The position numbers and the translations under genes were made by a program. From contig NZ_SCRP01000031.1 of NCBI RefSeq assembly GCF_004298475.1, positions 1 through 64,000 of the forward strand: DNA of 64,000 nt, given 5' to 3'. This document shows positions 42,330-51,036 of this stretch, in pieces. The stretch's first letter is position 1. Each line of letters starts with the position of its first letter. Source of the DNA: Paraburkholderia sp. GTDB lineage: Bacteria > Pseudomonadota > Gammaproteobacteria > Burkholderiales > Burkholderiaceae. The notes beneath the pieces were generated by a model. It was not told the origin of the DNA and did no database searches. It worked only from the letters and a program-made list of their open reading frames with translations.

Positions 42330-43532
42330 TTAGTGCGCGACTTTCACGATTTCGGCCGTGCGCTCGGGCAGACCTTCGCGCCGATCGAGACGGCCGCTCA
42401 GCGCGGTGAGTGCGAATGCGCCGAGCGTCACGACCGCGGCGATCCACGGCGTATGGCCGATGCCGATGTGCGCAACGATCAGTCCGCCGAGCGACGAGCC
42501 GCCCGCCACGCCGAGATTGAATGCGGCGATGTTGAAGCCCGATGCGAGGTCGGCCGCCTCGGGTGCGAAATGACGCGCCTGCTTGACGACGTACACCTGC
42601 AGGGCGGGCACGTTGCCGAACGCAACCGCGCCCCAGCAGAGCATGGTGATCACAGCGAGCCACGGGTTGTGTACCGTGAACGTCAGGGCGAACAGCACGG
42701 CGGCGAGCAGCAGGAAGATGAGTTTGAGCGCCCGCACCGGGCCCGCACGGTCGGCGAGTTTGCCGCCCCACATGTTGCCGACCGCGACGGACACGCCATA
42801 GGCAACCAGCACGATGCTGACCTCGGAGGGCGTGAAGCCCGCAATCTGTTCGAGCAACGGCGCCATGAACGTGAACGCGATGAGCGAACCGCCGTAACCC
42901 ACCGCAGTCATGGCATAAACCAGCGCGAGACGCGGCTCGCCGAGCACGCGGAACTGCCGGAGCAGTCCTGCGGGACGCGTATGCGCGAGTTGTCGCGGCA
43001 CGAAGGCGACGGCGCCGGCAAACGCGATCAAGCCAAAGCCGGCGACGATGAGGAACGTGGCGCGCCAGCCGAAGTGCTGACCGATCAAGGTGCCGAGCGG
43101 AATACCGGCGACGAAGGCGACCGTCATGCCGCTGAACATGGTTGCGATTGCGCTGGCCGCTTTGTCCTTCGGCACGAGCGTCGTTGCGATGACCGAGCCC
43201 ACGGAGAAAAAGACGCCATGTGCGAGGCCGGTCAGGACCCGGGCCACGATCAACGACTCGTAACTCGGGGCGCGCCAGGCGACGAGGTTGCCGACGGTGA
43301 ACAGCGCCATCAGTCCCGCGAGCAGCAGCTTGCGCGGCACGCGCCCGGTCAGCGCGGTGAGCACGGGCGCGGCGACCGCGACGCTGAGCGCATACAGGCT
43401 CACGAGAAGACCGGCAGAGGGCAGGCTGACGCCGAGATCGGATGAAATCGTCGGTATCAGACCCACGATGACGAACTCGGTCGTGCCGATGGCAAAAGCG
43501 CTGATGGTGAGCGCGAGGAGGGCGAGGGGCAT
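42330..43532 (-). CDS. MFS efflux transporter, DHA1 (AraJ/YdhP-like)
   Basis: A 400-residue inner-membrane drug:H+ antiporter-type carrier with 12 helices. It begins MPLALLALTISAFAIGTTEFVIVGLIPTIS, the characteristic start of this group, and has GRVPRKLLLAGLMALFTVGN, then ARVLTGLAHGVFFSVGS (motif C-like region) and GGKLADRAG in loop 8-9. It is first in the five-gene minus-strand set and divergent from the LysR regulator with a 103-base shared promoter region. The substrate is unknown. Confidence 0.92.
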   Translation of the reverse strand: MPLALLALTISAFAIGTTEFVIVGLIPTISSDLGVSLPSAGLLVSLYALSVAVAAPVLTALTGRVPRKLLLAGLMALFTVGNLVAWRAPSYESLIVARVLTGLAHGVFFSVGSVIATTLVPKDKAASAIATMFSGMTVAFVAGIPLGTLIGQHFGWRATFLIVAGFGLIAFAGAVAFVPRQLAHTRPAGLLRQFRVLGEPRLALVYAMTAVGYGGSLIAFTFMAPLLEQIAGFTPSEVSIVLVAYGVSVAVGNMWGGKLADRAGPVRALKLIFLLLAAVLFALTFTVHNPWLAVITMLCWGAVAFGNVPALQVYVVKQARHFAPEAADLASGFNIAAFNLGVAGGSSLGGLIVAHIGIGHTPWIAAVVTLGAFALTALSGRLDRREGLPERTAEIVKVAH

Positions 43533-43578
43533 GACGTGCTGTCCTGGCTTCGATGAAGACGGGACGGAGTGTGCGCCC

Positions 43579-43608
43579 TTTACTTTTGCCGAAAAAGTCG
43601 CTTATAAA
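43579..43608 (+). promoter_or_regulatory. Promoter of the LysR gene
   Basis: TTTACT, 18-base spacer, TATAAA (43603-43608). The start point would fall in the palindrome just downstream. Confidence 0.5.
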
Positions 43609-43616
43609 GGAAATTG

Positions 43617-43635
43617 TTTTGATTTGAAATCAAAA
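43617..43635. promoter_or_regulatory. LysR-type operator abutting the LysR start codon
   Basis: A perfect 9-bp inverted repeat around a single central base, containing TTTGA-N7-TCAAA, ends one base before the ATG at 43636. It overlaps the expected transcription start, as for negative autoregulation. A 14-of-19 match to this site lies at 41670-41690. Confidence 0.65.
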
Positions 43636-44538
43636 ATGAAAATCACACTGGACGAGCTGCAGGCGTTTGTGAGCGTTGTCGATACCGGCTCCATTACGGC
43701 CGCCGCGCAGCAACTCGGTCTGACTATCTCCGCGACGAGCCGCACGTTGGGAAGGCTGGAGGACAAGCTCAAGACCACGCTGCTGCGCCGGACGACACGC
43801 CGCCTGGAGTTGACGGAGGAAGGGCGCGCGTTCCTTGGCGACGCGCGCGCGATCATCGCATCGGTGGAAGGCGCGGAGGAACAGATGGCCGCGCGCCGCG
43901 AGCGGCCATCGGGGCGGCTGCGCGTGGATGCTGCCACGCCGTTCATGCTGCATGTGATCGTGCCGCTCGTGCAGGGCTATCGCGAGCGCTTTCCGCAAGT
44001 CGAACTGGAACTCAACAGCAACGAAGGGATCATCGATCTGCTGGAGCGTCGTACCGATGTCGCCGTGCGGATCGGCAGGCTGAAGGACTCCACGCTGCAT
44101 GGCAAGCCGATAGGCCGCAGCCGCTTGCGTATCCTTGCCAGCCCCGCGTATCTGCAAGCTCATGGCCATCCGAAGCGCGTGGAAGATCTTTCGAAGCACA
44201 CGCTGCTGGGATTCAATCAGCCTGAGGCGCTCAACGTCTGGCCGGTAACGGGGCTGGACAACGAGTCGTATCGCATCGCCCCGGCCATCTGGTCATCGAG
44301 TGGAGAGACGTTGCGGCAGCTCGCGCTGGCGGGTGCGGGTATCGTCTGCCTGTCCGACTTCATGACGGCGCATGATCGCCGCGATGGCGCGCTGGTGCAG
44401 CTTTTCGCCCGCCAGACGCAGGATGTGCGGCAGCCAATCAACGCCGTCTATTATCGGAACACCGCGATTTCCACGCGGATTGCGTCCTTCGTCGACTATC
44501 TGCGCGAAGCGGTGCGCGGAACGGAGTTCGAACGGTAA
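43636..44538 (+). CDS. LysR-family transcriptional regulator
   Basis: A 300-residue LTTR with N-terminal HTH (LDELQAFVSVVDTGSITAAAQQLGLTISATSRTLGRLEDKL, TLLRRTTRRLELTEEG) and effector domain from about 90. It is divergent from the MFS-to-reductase gene set and shares with it a palindromic operator, present also upstream of the aldo/keto reductase. The start at 43636 is fixed by the HTH opening MKITLDELQAF; upstream codons in frame fall in the promoter. Inducer unknown; a reactive carbonyl or electrophile would suit the target enzymes. Confidence 0.93.
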   Translation: MKITLDELQAFVSVVDTGSITAAAQQLGLTISATSRTLGRLEDKLKTTLLRRTTRRLELTEEGRAFLGDARAIIASVEGAEEQMAARRERPSGRLRVDAATPFMLHVIVPLVQGYRERFPQVELELNSNEGIIDLLERRTDVAVRIGRLKDSTLHGKPIGRSRLRILASPAYLQAHGHPKRVEDLSKHTLLGFNQPEALNVWPVTGLDNESYRIAPAIWSSSGETLRQLALAGAGIVCLSDFMTAHDRRDGALVQLFARQTQDVRQPINAVYYRNTAISTRIASFVDYLREAVRGTEFER

Positions 44539-44628
44539 ATCCACCGTCGCGCTTTATAGTCACGCTTTACAGCTAAATTACGGTCGATTTACAGTTGCGC
44601 CTGTTTTTTATTGAATTGGCGCTGTGTC

Positions 44629-44666
44629 AGCCACCCGCCTTTCAACCGGGCAGGTGGCTTTATCTT
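44629..44666 (+). terminator. Intrinsic terminator after the LysR gene
   Basis: AGCCACC (44629-44635) pairs with GGTGGCT (44653-44659); the loop can pair further. A T-rich tract (TTATCTTGTT) follows. It lies 90 bases after the stop. Confidence 0.6.
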
Positions 44667-44774
44667 GTTGCGGCTTTGAGCAACGCCTTCAATCTCAGTG
44701 CAATGGCCATTCCGATTGCAGCCATTGCACGTCGATGCGCAAGTTAAACCTGCGGGAGCGTGCCCCGGCTCGCT

Positions 44775-45089
44775 TTACGCGCTCAGGGTTTTTGCGGTGT
44801 GCTCTTTCGCGAGCAGACGTTGAGCCTGCAGGTCGCCGCGTCCAGCTTCCTGCGCGGTTTGCACCGAGGTTTCAGCCGCTTCAGCGCGCGCAGCGAGCAA
44901 GGCTTGTGCGGCGGCGCTGATCTTGACCGTATACGAAGCCTGCGGCGCAGCAGACTGTGCCGACGACGTGGTGCTGCTCGTCTTCGAGGCCGATGCAGGC
45001 TGCGCAGATTGTGCAGCCTGTTGTGCCTGCGTGCTCACACCCGTTGCAGCCGAACTGATCTGCGGGTTATTGACTGCTTGTACTGACAC
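44775..45089 (-). CDS. Small Ala/Gln/Ser-rich hypothetical protein
   Basis: 104 residues, low complexity and probably disordered over residues 10-60 (TQAQQAAQSAQPASASKTSSTTSSAQ), with a short helical C-terminal part (VKISAAAQALLAARAEAAETSVQTAQEAG). The GTG at 45089 is used because GGAG lies eight bases upstream and the sequence then starts MSVQAVNNPQI. A longer ATG frame lacks this. No family recognised. It precedes the chemotaxis receptor on another transcript. Confidence 0.65.
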   Translation of the reverse strand: MSVQAVNNPQISSAATGVSTQAQQAAQSAQPASASKTSSTTSSAQSAAPQASYTVKISAAAQALLAARAEAAETSVQTAQEAGRGDLQAQRLLAKEHTAKTLSA

Positions 45090-45191
45090 GATGTTTTCTC
45101 CTTGTGGGACGTCGTCATACGACGACATCACGTATAACGGTTACATCCATCGTATTCTTGATATCTATATTTTTTGTAACGACCCCGTCTC

Positions 45192-46793
45192 TTAAGCATC
45201 CTTTAAGTAATCGCTTTTATGGGCTCCGCGCTCGGCGCTGCCGAGCACGGCCTGCGAGATCCGGAAGCCCGCCACCGCATCCTTCATCTGCCGGGTCTGC
45301 TGATGCAGCGACATCGCGGCCGCCGCAGCTTCCTCGACCAGCGCCGCGTTCTGCTGGGTCATCTGGTCCATCTGCGCAATTGCCTGATTGACCTGCTCGA
45401 TGCCGGTGCTCTGTTCGCGCGACGAATCGCTGATGTCGCCGATCATCTGCGCGAGCCGCGAGATCGATTCGGACACTTCGCGCATCGCGTCGCCCGCAAG
45501 TTCGACGCGTTCCGAGCCGCCGCGCACCTGATCGACCGAATCGTCGATCAACGCCTTGATCTCTTTCGCGGCGTTTGCGCTGCGCTGCGCGAGTGCGCGC
45601 ACTTCACCTGCGACCACCGCGAAGCCGCGGCCCTGGTCGCCTGCGCGCGCCGCTTCGACCGCCGCGTTCAGCGCAAGGATGTTGGTCTGGAACGCGATGC
45701 CGTCGATCAGGCCGATAATTTCGGCGATCTTGTTCGAGCTTCGCGCGATTGCCTGCATCCGCTCGACGACGTCGTTGACCACGGCGCTGCCGCGCGAGGT
45801 CGCGTCGAGTGCGCCGTTTGCGAGTTCGCGTGCCTCGCCTGCATGCTGCGCGTTGCGGCGCACGGTGCCGGTCATCTCGGCCATGCTCGCGGTCGTCTGT
45901 TCGAGCGATGCGGCCTGGTTCTCGGTGCGCGCGGATAGATCGGCATTGCCGGTTGCGATCTCGTCCGCGCCGATGTGGATCGAATCGGCCGATTCGCGCA
46001 CCGTCTGCACCGTGCGCGCGACGCTGCTTTGCATGTGTGCGAGACCGCGCATCAGATGGCCGATTTCGCTCGCGCCGTGTGCGACGACCGGCTCGTCCAG
46101 ATGTCCGCGCGCGATGCGTTCGAAGTGGCGGCCCGCTTCCTCGAGCGGCGCGACGACGCCGCGCTTGAGCGACAGGTACACGCTGAACGCGAGCACGACC
46201 AGCACGACCAGAATGCCGATGCCAACGCCGCGAAAGACCGCGAGACGGCTGTCGATCGAATCGAGCGAGGCGCGGCTCGCAGCCGTGCTGAACTGCACGA
46301 ACGTGTGCAGATCGTTCAGGTACGCGTCCTGAAACGACTGCGTGGGCTGGTCGAGGAACGCCTGAATATTGTTGGCGTCGAGATACTGGGTCAGTTCGAC
46401 GAGCGCATCGTGATAGGCGCGATAGGTCTTCGCAATCGCATCCATGCGCGCGCGGTTCTCGTCGTTGACGGGCGGCGTGTTCGCGAACTTCGCAAACGAC
46501 TGATCGGCGAGCTGCAATTGCTCGCGAGCGTGGTTGACGATGTCGGCGGGCTCGGTGCCGCCGCGCACCATCCGCGTGCCCGCGCGCGACGTGTTGATGC
46601 GCGCGTCCATGAGATGCTGGGTCGTTTCGTTAATTGCGGTTTCCTGGCGGAGCGCGACGCGCGTCAGATCGCCGACGTCGTCGTGCGTGCGCACGAGCGA
46701 CCAGAAACCCAGGCCGGCGGTGACCAGTTGCAATACGCAGAAAGCGGCGAGCACGCATAGCATGCCGACGGCCACTTGGATTTTGCTGAACAT
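45192..46793 (-). CDS. Methyl-accepting chemotaxis protein
   Basis: A 533-residue transmembrane chemoreceptor of the Tar/Tsr type. Helix 1 is at about 8-30, the periplasmic four-helix-bundle sensor at 32-190 (TSRAGTRMVRGG motif), helix 2 at about 191-213, HAMP at 214-266. The signalling hairpin tip is IIGLIDGIAFQTNILALNAAVEAARAGDQGRGFAVVAGEVRALAQRSA. No C-terminal NWETF-type CheR-binding pentapeptide is seen. The start at 46793 (MFSKIQVAVGML) gives a normal receptor; 109 upstream codons in frame look non-coding. It lies directly after the pel operon on the same strand with a terminator between. Confidence 0.95.
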   Translation of the reverse strand: MFSKIQVAVGMLCVLAAFCVLQLVTAGLGFWSLVRTHDDVGDLTRVALRQETAINETTQHLMDARINTSRAGTRMVRGGTEPADIVNHAREQLQLADQSFAKFANTPPVNDENRARMDAIAKTYRAYHDALVELTQYLDANNIQAFLDQPTQSFQDAYLNDLHTFVQFSTAASRASLDSIDSRLAVFRGVGIGILVVLVVLAFSVYLSLKRGVVAPLEEAGRHFERIARGHLDEPVVAHGASEIGHLMRGLAHMQSSVARTVQTVRESADSIHIGADEIATGNADLSARTENQAASLEQTTASMAEMTGTVRRNAQHAGEARELANGALDATSRGSAVVNDVVERMQAIARSSNKIAEIIGLIDGIAFQTNILALNAAVEAARAGDQGRGFAVVAGEVRALAQRSANAAKEIKALIDDSVDQVRGGSERVELAGDAMREVSESISRLAQMIGDISDSSREQSTGIEQVNQAIAQMDQMTQQNAALVEEAAAAAMSLHQQTRQMKDAVAGFRISQAVLGSAERGAHKSDYLKDA

Positions 46794-46909
46794 TACGAAT
46801 ACCTGACTGAAGGGGCGGTGGAGCGAACGGGGCCATGGAGACGATGTGCCTACCCGTCGTTTACGGCGCTGGAAGCAGGGGCTTGAGGCTGGGCGGGTGC
46901 GAATTGCAA

Positions 46910-46946
46910 AGCGACAACTCAAACTTTTGAGGCGTCGCTTATTTTT
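46910..46946 (-). terminator. Hairpin between the pel operon and the chemoreceptor gene
   Basis: AGCGAC (46910-46915) with GTCGCT (46934-46939), plus inner CTCAAA/TTTGAG, 32 bases after the last pel-operon stop. The better T-run (TATTTTT) is on the plus strand, but the minus-strand side also has TTTGC. Probably ends the pel transcript. Confidence 0.45.
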
Positions 46947-46977
46947 CGAGCTGTCATTTACGGTAAATAAACCGCTG

Positions 46978-47919
46978 CTACCTGGCCGGAGCACACGCGG
47001 CCGATTCGCGTAGCGGCGGAATCGTTGCCTGCTGCAACGTCTGGATCGCGCCGTCCGTGATGAACGGCACGATGCCGTCGGCGGATATGCGCGCGGCAGT
47101 CTCGCGCGCGCACGCGGCATCGTCCGGCGCGCAATAGTCGATTGAAATCACCGGCAGGCCATAACGCGTCTTCACCGTGTGCGCCATGGCCAGCAGCCAG
47201 TCTCTGTCCGCCTGGGGCACATCGACATAACGCGAATGCGCCTGGTCCCAGCCGCGATAGAGCGATTCGAACGCAACGGCGCTCACGTCGTCGTGTATCT
47301 GCGGCAGCAATTCGAAGCCGCGATTGAGGATCAACTTTGCCGCGGGGTGGCTCTTCCTGATCGCATGGATGACGCGCACGATGCCGTCGCGCTGGCGTTC
47401 GCGTTCGGCGTCGCTCGACGTCACGAGCTGGTACGAATCGAGCGTGTCGAGAAAGAAGCCGCGATAGCCGCGCGCCCACAGCGGATCGATGACGTGGCGC
47501 ACGAAGAACGCCGGCCAGCCTGCACGGCTTTGATCGACCACGTGTGACGCCCAGTTGTTGTTGCGGCCTTTCAGCCAGTCTTTCGGCAATTGCGCGAAGT
47601 ACGGCCGCTGCGGGGTCATCTCGCCGACGCTCGCATAGGCAAACCACTGCGTGCAGGGCAGCGGATGCTCGCCCGGCTGGAATCCGCTGTCCGGTTCCAG
47701 GACCGCGATGTCGTAGTGGGCGAGCAGCGCGGTGGGCGGCGTCGTGCCGTAGAAGAACGCCACGCGCAGATCGGGCGCGATTGTGTCGCCGTCGGTGCCC
47801 GCGTGCGCGGCGGAAGCCGTGCCGAATGCGCACAACACGGCGGAGATCAACCGTGCGCCGCGCGAGAGCAGGCGTCGCGCGGACCGCTGGTTTTGAGCCT
47901 TGTCGAGGCCGTTATTCAT
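46978..47919 (-). CDS. Secreted GH114 glycoside hydrolase (endo-alpha-1,4-polygalactosaminidase type), extra pel gene
   Basis: A 313-residue protein with an N-terminal signal (RLISAVLCAFGTASAAHAG, cleavage near 40) and one GH114 domain. The domain has the expected acidic residues: Glu100 in YASVGEMTP, Asp158 in GFFLDTLDSYQL and Glu219 in AVAFESLYRGWD, plus the conserved ILNRGFELLP. This is the fold of the hydrolase part of PelA, which trims Pel polysaccharide in the periplasm. It follows pelG by 52 bases as the last operon gene. It probably supplies the hydrolase activity lost from PelA here. Confidence 0.9.
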   Translation of the reverse strand: MNNGLDKAQNQRSARRLLSRGARLISAVLCAFGTASAAHAGTDGDTIAPDLRVAFFYGTTPPTALLAHYDIAVLEPDSGFQPGEHPLPCTQWFAYASVGEMTPQRPYFAQLPKDWLKGRNNNWASHVVDQSRAGWPAFFVRHVIDPLWARGYRGFFLDTLDSYQLVTSSDAERERQRDGIVRVIHAIRKSHPAAKLILNRGFELLPQIHDDVSAVAFESLYRGWDQAHSRYVDVPQADRDWLLAMAHTVKTRYGLPVISIDYCAPDDAACARETAARISADGIVPFITDGAIQTLQQATIPPLRESAACAPAR

Positions 47920-47971
47920 GTGAAGAGGCCCTTGTATGCCGGCTTGAATGGTGTTTTCAGCTGCTGAACGT

Positions 47972-49342
47972 TCATTGGAGCATGTACGTTTCGTATTCGA
48001 GGATGGCGAACCTGGCGTCGAGCGCGCGTATGGCGAGGATCGTCGCGATCAGCAGCGCCGCCGCGAACCCGTAACCATACGCGGCCGGCCCGAGGCGGAT
48101 CGACACCATCGTCAAGATCGCATTGAGCACGATGAAGAGGGTGGCGAGCCGCAGCACGTCGCGGCGCGTGTCGAGATAGAACATGACGTTGAAAAGGCCG
48201 AGCAACAGCACCTGCAGGCTCGCGGCGATGACGTCGACGAGCAGCAGCGGCAGGTACAGCGAAGAGATGTGCAGCGCGCCGAGCAGCAGCGCGCCGAACG
48301 CGAGCATCAACAGCACCACGACAATCTGGACCTTGACGATTTCGGCCAGACCGGTGCGCACGCTGCGCACCATCATGTCGCGCATCGCGTTGATGCGCTG
48401 CAGGGTGGCGCCGGTGCGCACCGCGTCGTAGAACGCGTCGTAGTAGCCCGCGAAGTCGGCTTCGATGCGCACGAGGAATGCCGCCATGGCCGGCATCACG
48501 CACACGTAAGCGAGAAACACGGGAATGTCGTAGATGACCGATGCGTGGAACCAGCCCACCACGCGCGTGCCCGTGACGTCCGAGAACCAGAAGACGAACT
48601 TGTCGATCCACACGCCGAGGTTGAACATCAGCCCGACCCAGGCGAGGCTCGGATAGAGGAGGCGTCGGTCGAACACTTCGAACGAGATGTAGCGCGTACC
48701 CGGATACTGGCGGTGCACGATCGTCGAAAGGCACAGGAACAGCAACGCGTGGCCCGCGACGAAACCGCCGAGCAGGCCGGTCAGCCCGTAATGGTTCAGC
48801 CCGAGCGCAAGACCGACCACGGCGCTGTAGCCGATCGCGAACGACCACAGCACCTGCCGGTATTGCTTGATGCTCGAAAGGAAAATCACGGCGATCCAGA
48901 TATTGCTCGCAATCACGAAGCCCGCGATCATCAGCAGCCGGTAGGCGAGCGGTGTGGCGTCGAAGCCGAAGCTCATCGCGAGGATGCCGATCGTGCCCGA
49001 CACGGCCGAGCAGACGAGCTGGATCGCACGGTAATTCGGCAGCACGAGGTCGTCGCGGTGCTCGTAGAGCCGGTCTGAGACGAAGCGCGTGAACGAGAGT
49101 TGCAGCGGCCCCGTCACGATCAGGCTGAACGCGATCATGTAGGTCACCGATACCTGAAACTGTGTGATGAGCACAGTCGGTATCACGACGGCAAAACTCA
49201 GCGTGCCGATGATCAGAATGCCGAAGCATGAAAGGATCATCGGCCCTGAGCTGATGAGGCCCGCATAGAGGTACGCGCGCGCGACGCCGGTCAGCGTATC
49301 GCGGGCCATCAGCTTGCGCAGTTCGAATCCGATACCGGCCAT
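47972..49342 (-). CDS. pelG: Pel polysaccharide inner-membrane exporter PelG
   Basis: A 456-residue protein with about 12 transmembrane helices, of the polysaccharide transporter (MOP-like) type. It starts MAGIGFELRKLM, usual for PelG, and has FTRFVSDRLYEHRDD between helices and GVWIDKFVFWFSD later. It works with PelF, PelD and PelE as the synthase-export complex. The ATG shares one base with the pelF stop. The order D-E-F-G is the canonical one. Confidence 0.95.
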   Translation of the reverse strand: MAGIGFELRKLMARDTLTGVARAYLYAGLISSGPMILSCFGILIIGTLSFAVVIPTVLITQFQVSVTYMIAFSLIVTGPLQLSFTRFVSDRLYEHRDDLVLPNYRAIQLVCSAVSGTIGILAMSFGFDATPLAYRLLMIAGFVIASNIWIAVIFLSSIKQYRQVLWSFAIGYSAVVGLALGLNHYGLTGLLGGFVAGHALLFLCLSTIVHRQYPGTRYISFEVFDRRLLYPSLAWVGLMFNLGVWIDKFVFWFSDVTGTRVVGWFHASVIYDIPVFLAYVCVMPAMAAFLVRIEADFAGYYDAFYDAVRTGATLQRINAMRDMMVRSVRTGLAEIVKVQIVVVLLMLAFGALLLGALHISSLYLPLLLVDVIAASLQVLLLGLFNVMFYLDTRRDVLRLATLFIVLNAILTMVSIRLGPAAYGYGFAAALLIATILAIRALDARFAILEYETYMLQ

Positions 49343-51036
49343 CAGCGACTCCGGGTGAAGAGCGCGCGCAGCGCGGCAAGCGTGCCGCCGCGCGTCGTTG
49401 CGTGTGCAAGGGTTTGCGTTTTTGCGTGGAACGGGCAGCCGCGCGCGGCATGAGCGGGCGGCGGCGACCCGGCGACCGCCGCAGGTCCGTCGTGCGCGCG
49501 CTCCGGTTGCGCGCTGGCGCGCGCGTAGATGGATTCGTAACGCTCGATCATCTGGCTGCGCCGGTAATAACGTTGCGCGCGCGCCATTCCGGCACGTTGT
49601 GCCGCAAGCCAGCGTGGTTCGTCGGTCAGCAGGTCGATTGCCGCGCTCGCGAGCCCGGCGGGATTGGCGATCTGCACGACCGCGCCGGCCGAGCCGAGCG
49701 CGCGGTCTTCCGGCTGCCCGCCTTCGATCAGCTCGCGGCATGCGCCGACGTCGGTCGTGATCGCCGGTATGCCCGCCGCGAAGCCTTCCAGCACCACGAG
49801 GGGCAGGGCTTCGCTGATCGAGCTGAGCGCGAGCACGTCGATCTCGGGCAGGACTTCGCTGATGCGCCTGAAGCCGAGGAACTTCAGGTTGCGCTCCAGC
49901 CCGAGGCTTTGCGCGAGCGCGTGGCATTCGTGCGCGTAGTCCGGATCTTCGTCCTCGGGGCCGACGATCCAGCCTTCGATGTCGGGCATCGTGCGCGCGG
50001 CGATAAAAATCGCGCGGATAAACGTCTTGATGTCCTTGATCGGCACGACCCGGCCAATCAGCGCGACCACGCGCCGCGTACGGGCCGTGCGTTGTTCGAC
50101 GAGCGGCATCAGCGCATCGACGTCGATGCCGTTCGGGATCGTGCGGGTCAGCGCCGCACGCGCGCCATCGGCGATCTGGCGCTGGCGGTTGCCCTCGTAC
50201 AGCGCGACGATCTCGTCGGCGGCGTCATAGGCAAGACGCCCCAGCGCTTCGAAAAAGCGCAGCCACAGGTCGCGGAAATAGCTCACGTCCGACATGTCGC
50301 GCTCGAACACGCCGCGGTTGTCGCGAATCCAGCGGCTTTGCAGCAGGTCGATCTTGCGTTCCTTCGTATAGATGCCGTGCTCGCTGACGACGAGCGGTCG
50401 CCCGGTGCGGTGATGCAGCAACGCGCCGAGATAGCCTGCATAGCCGGTCGATATCGTGTGGTAGACCTTGGCCTGCACGGTCTGGGCCGCCACGTTGGCA
50501 AGCTGCCAGAGCGGCTGGTGCATGTTGCGCACGGTCCAGAAGTAATCGGTAAACGACGGGTCGGTGCAGCGCTCGAGATACTCCTGCTCGATGTATTCCC
50601 ACGATTCGCGGCTGTGCAGGAACTGGTCGGCGTCGAGTTTTCCGCCCTGCGCGAGCATCGAGATCAGTTCCACCATCATGGCGCTGATTTCCGGCTGCCG
50701 GTCGCGCTCGCGCAGCAGCTCATGGAACGTGGCGGAGAGTGCGAAGGCTTCGCGGTCGCCGCGCACCTTGCGGCGATGCCGCCTGGGTTCGACCGGCGCG
50801 GCGCCGTAGAGAAAGTGCTCTTCGAAGTGCACGACGTTCTCCGGCAGCGGGTAGGCGGGCTTCGGGTAGTCCTCCTTGCGTCCGCCGATAAAGACGATGC
50901 CGAACTTCCGCTGCGGATAGGCGCGGATCATGTCGTTGACCCAGCTCGATACGCCGCCGCGCACGTAGGGAAACGTGCCTTCGAGCAGCAGGCAGATATC
51001 GGTTTGCGCGGCGCGGCGCTGCAGCGAGGTGTTCAT
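49342..51036 (-). CDS. pelF: Pel glycosyltransferase PelF (GT4)
   Basis: A 564-residue soluble GT-B enzyme that polymerises UDP-sugars for Pel. Near the start are ICLLLEGTFPYVRGGVSSWVND and YQR-type segments shared by PelF. The C-terminal donor domain has VALIGRVVPIKDIKTFIRA, then FLGFRRISEVLPEIDVLALSSISEALPLVVLEGFAAGIPAITTDVGACRELI with the E-x7-E motif. About 60 extra C-terminal residues are low complexity. It overlaps pelE by four bases. Confidence 0.96.
   Translation of the reverse strand: MNTSLQRRAAQTDICLLLEGTFPYVRGGVSSWVNDMIRAYPQRKFGIVFIGGRKEDYPKPAYPLPENVVHFEEHFLYGAAPVEPRRHRRKVRGDREAFALSATFHELLRERDRQPEISAMMVELISMLAQGGKLDADQFLHSRESWEYIEQEYLERCTDPSFTDYFWTVRNMHQPLWQLANVAAQTVQAKVYHTISTGYAGYLGALLHHRTGRPLVVSEHGIYTKERKIDLLQSRWIRDNRGVFERDMSDVSYFRDLWLRFFEALGRLAYDAADEIVALYEGNRQRQIADGARAALTRTIPNGIDVDALMPLVEQRTARTRRVVALIGRVVPIKDIKTFIRAIFIAARTMPDIEGWIVGPEDEDPDYAHECHALAQSLGLERNLKFLGFRRISEVLPEIDVLALSSISEALPLVVLEGFAAGIPAITTDVGACRELIEGGQPEDRALGSAGAVVQIANPAGLASAAIDLLTDEPRWLAAQRAGMARAQRYYRRSQMIERYESIYARASAQPERAHDGPAAVAGSPPPAHAARGCPFHAKTQTLAHATTRGGTLAALRALFTRSR

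Noticed and set aside
44592..44610. ACAG/CTGT hairpin followed by six T residues after the LysR gene
   Set aside because: A four-base stem is too weak. The GC-rich hairpin 20 bases further on is the better terminator.
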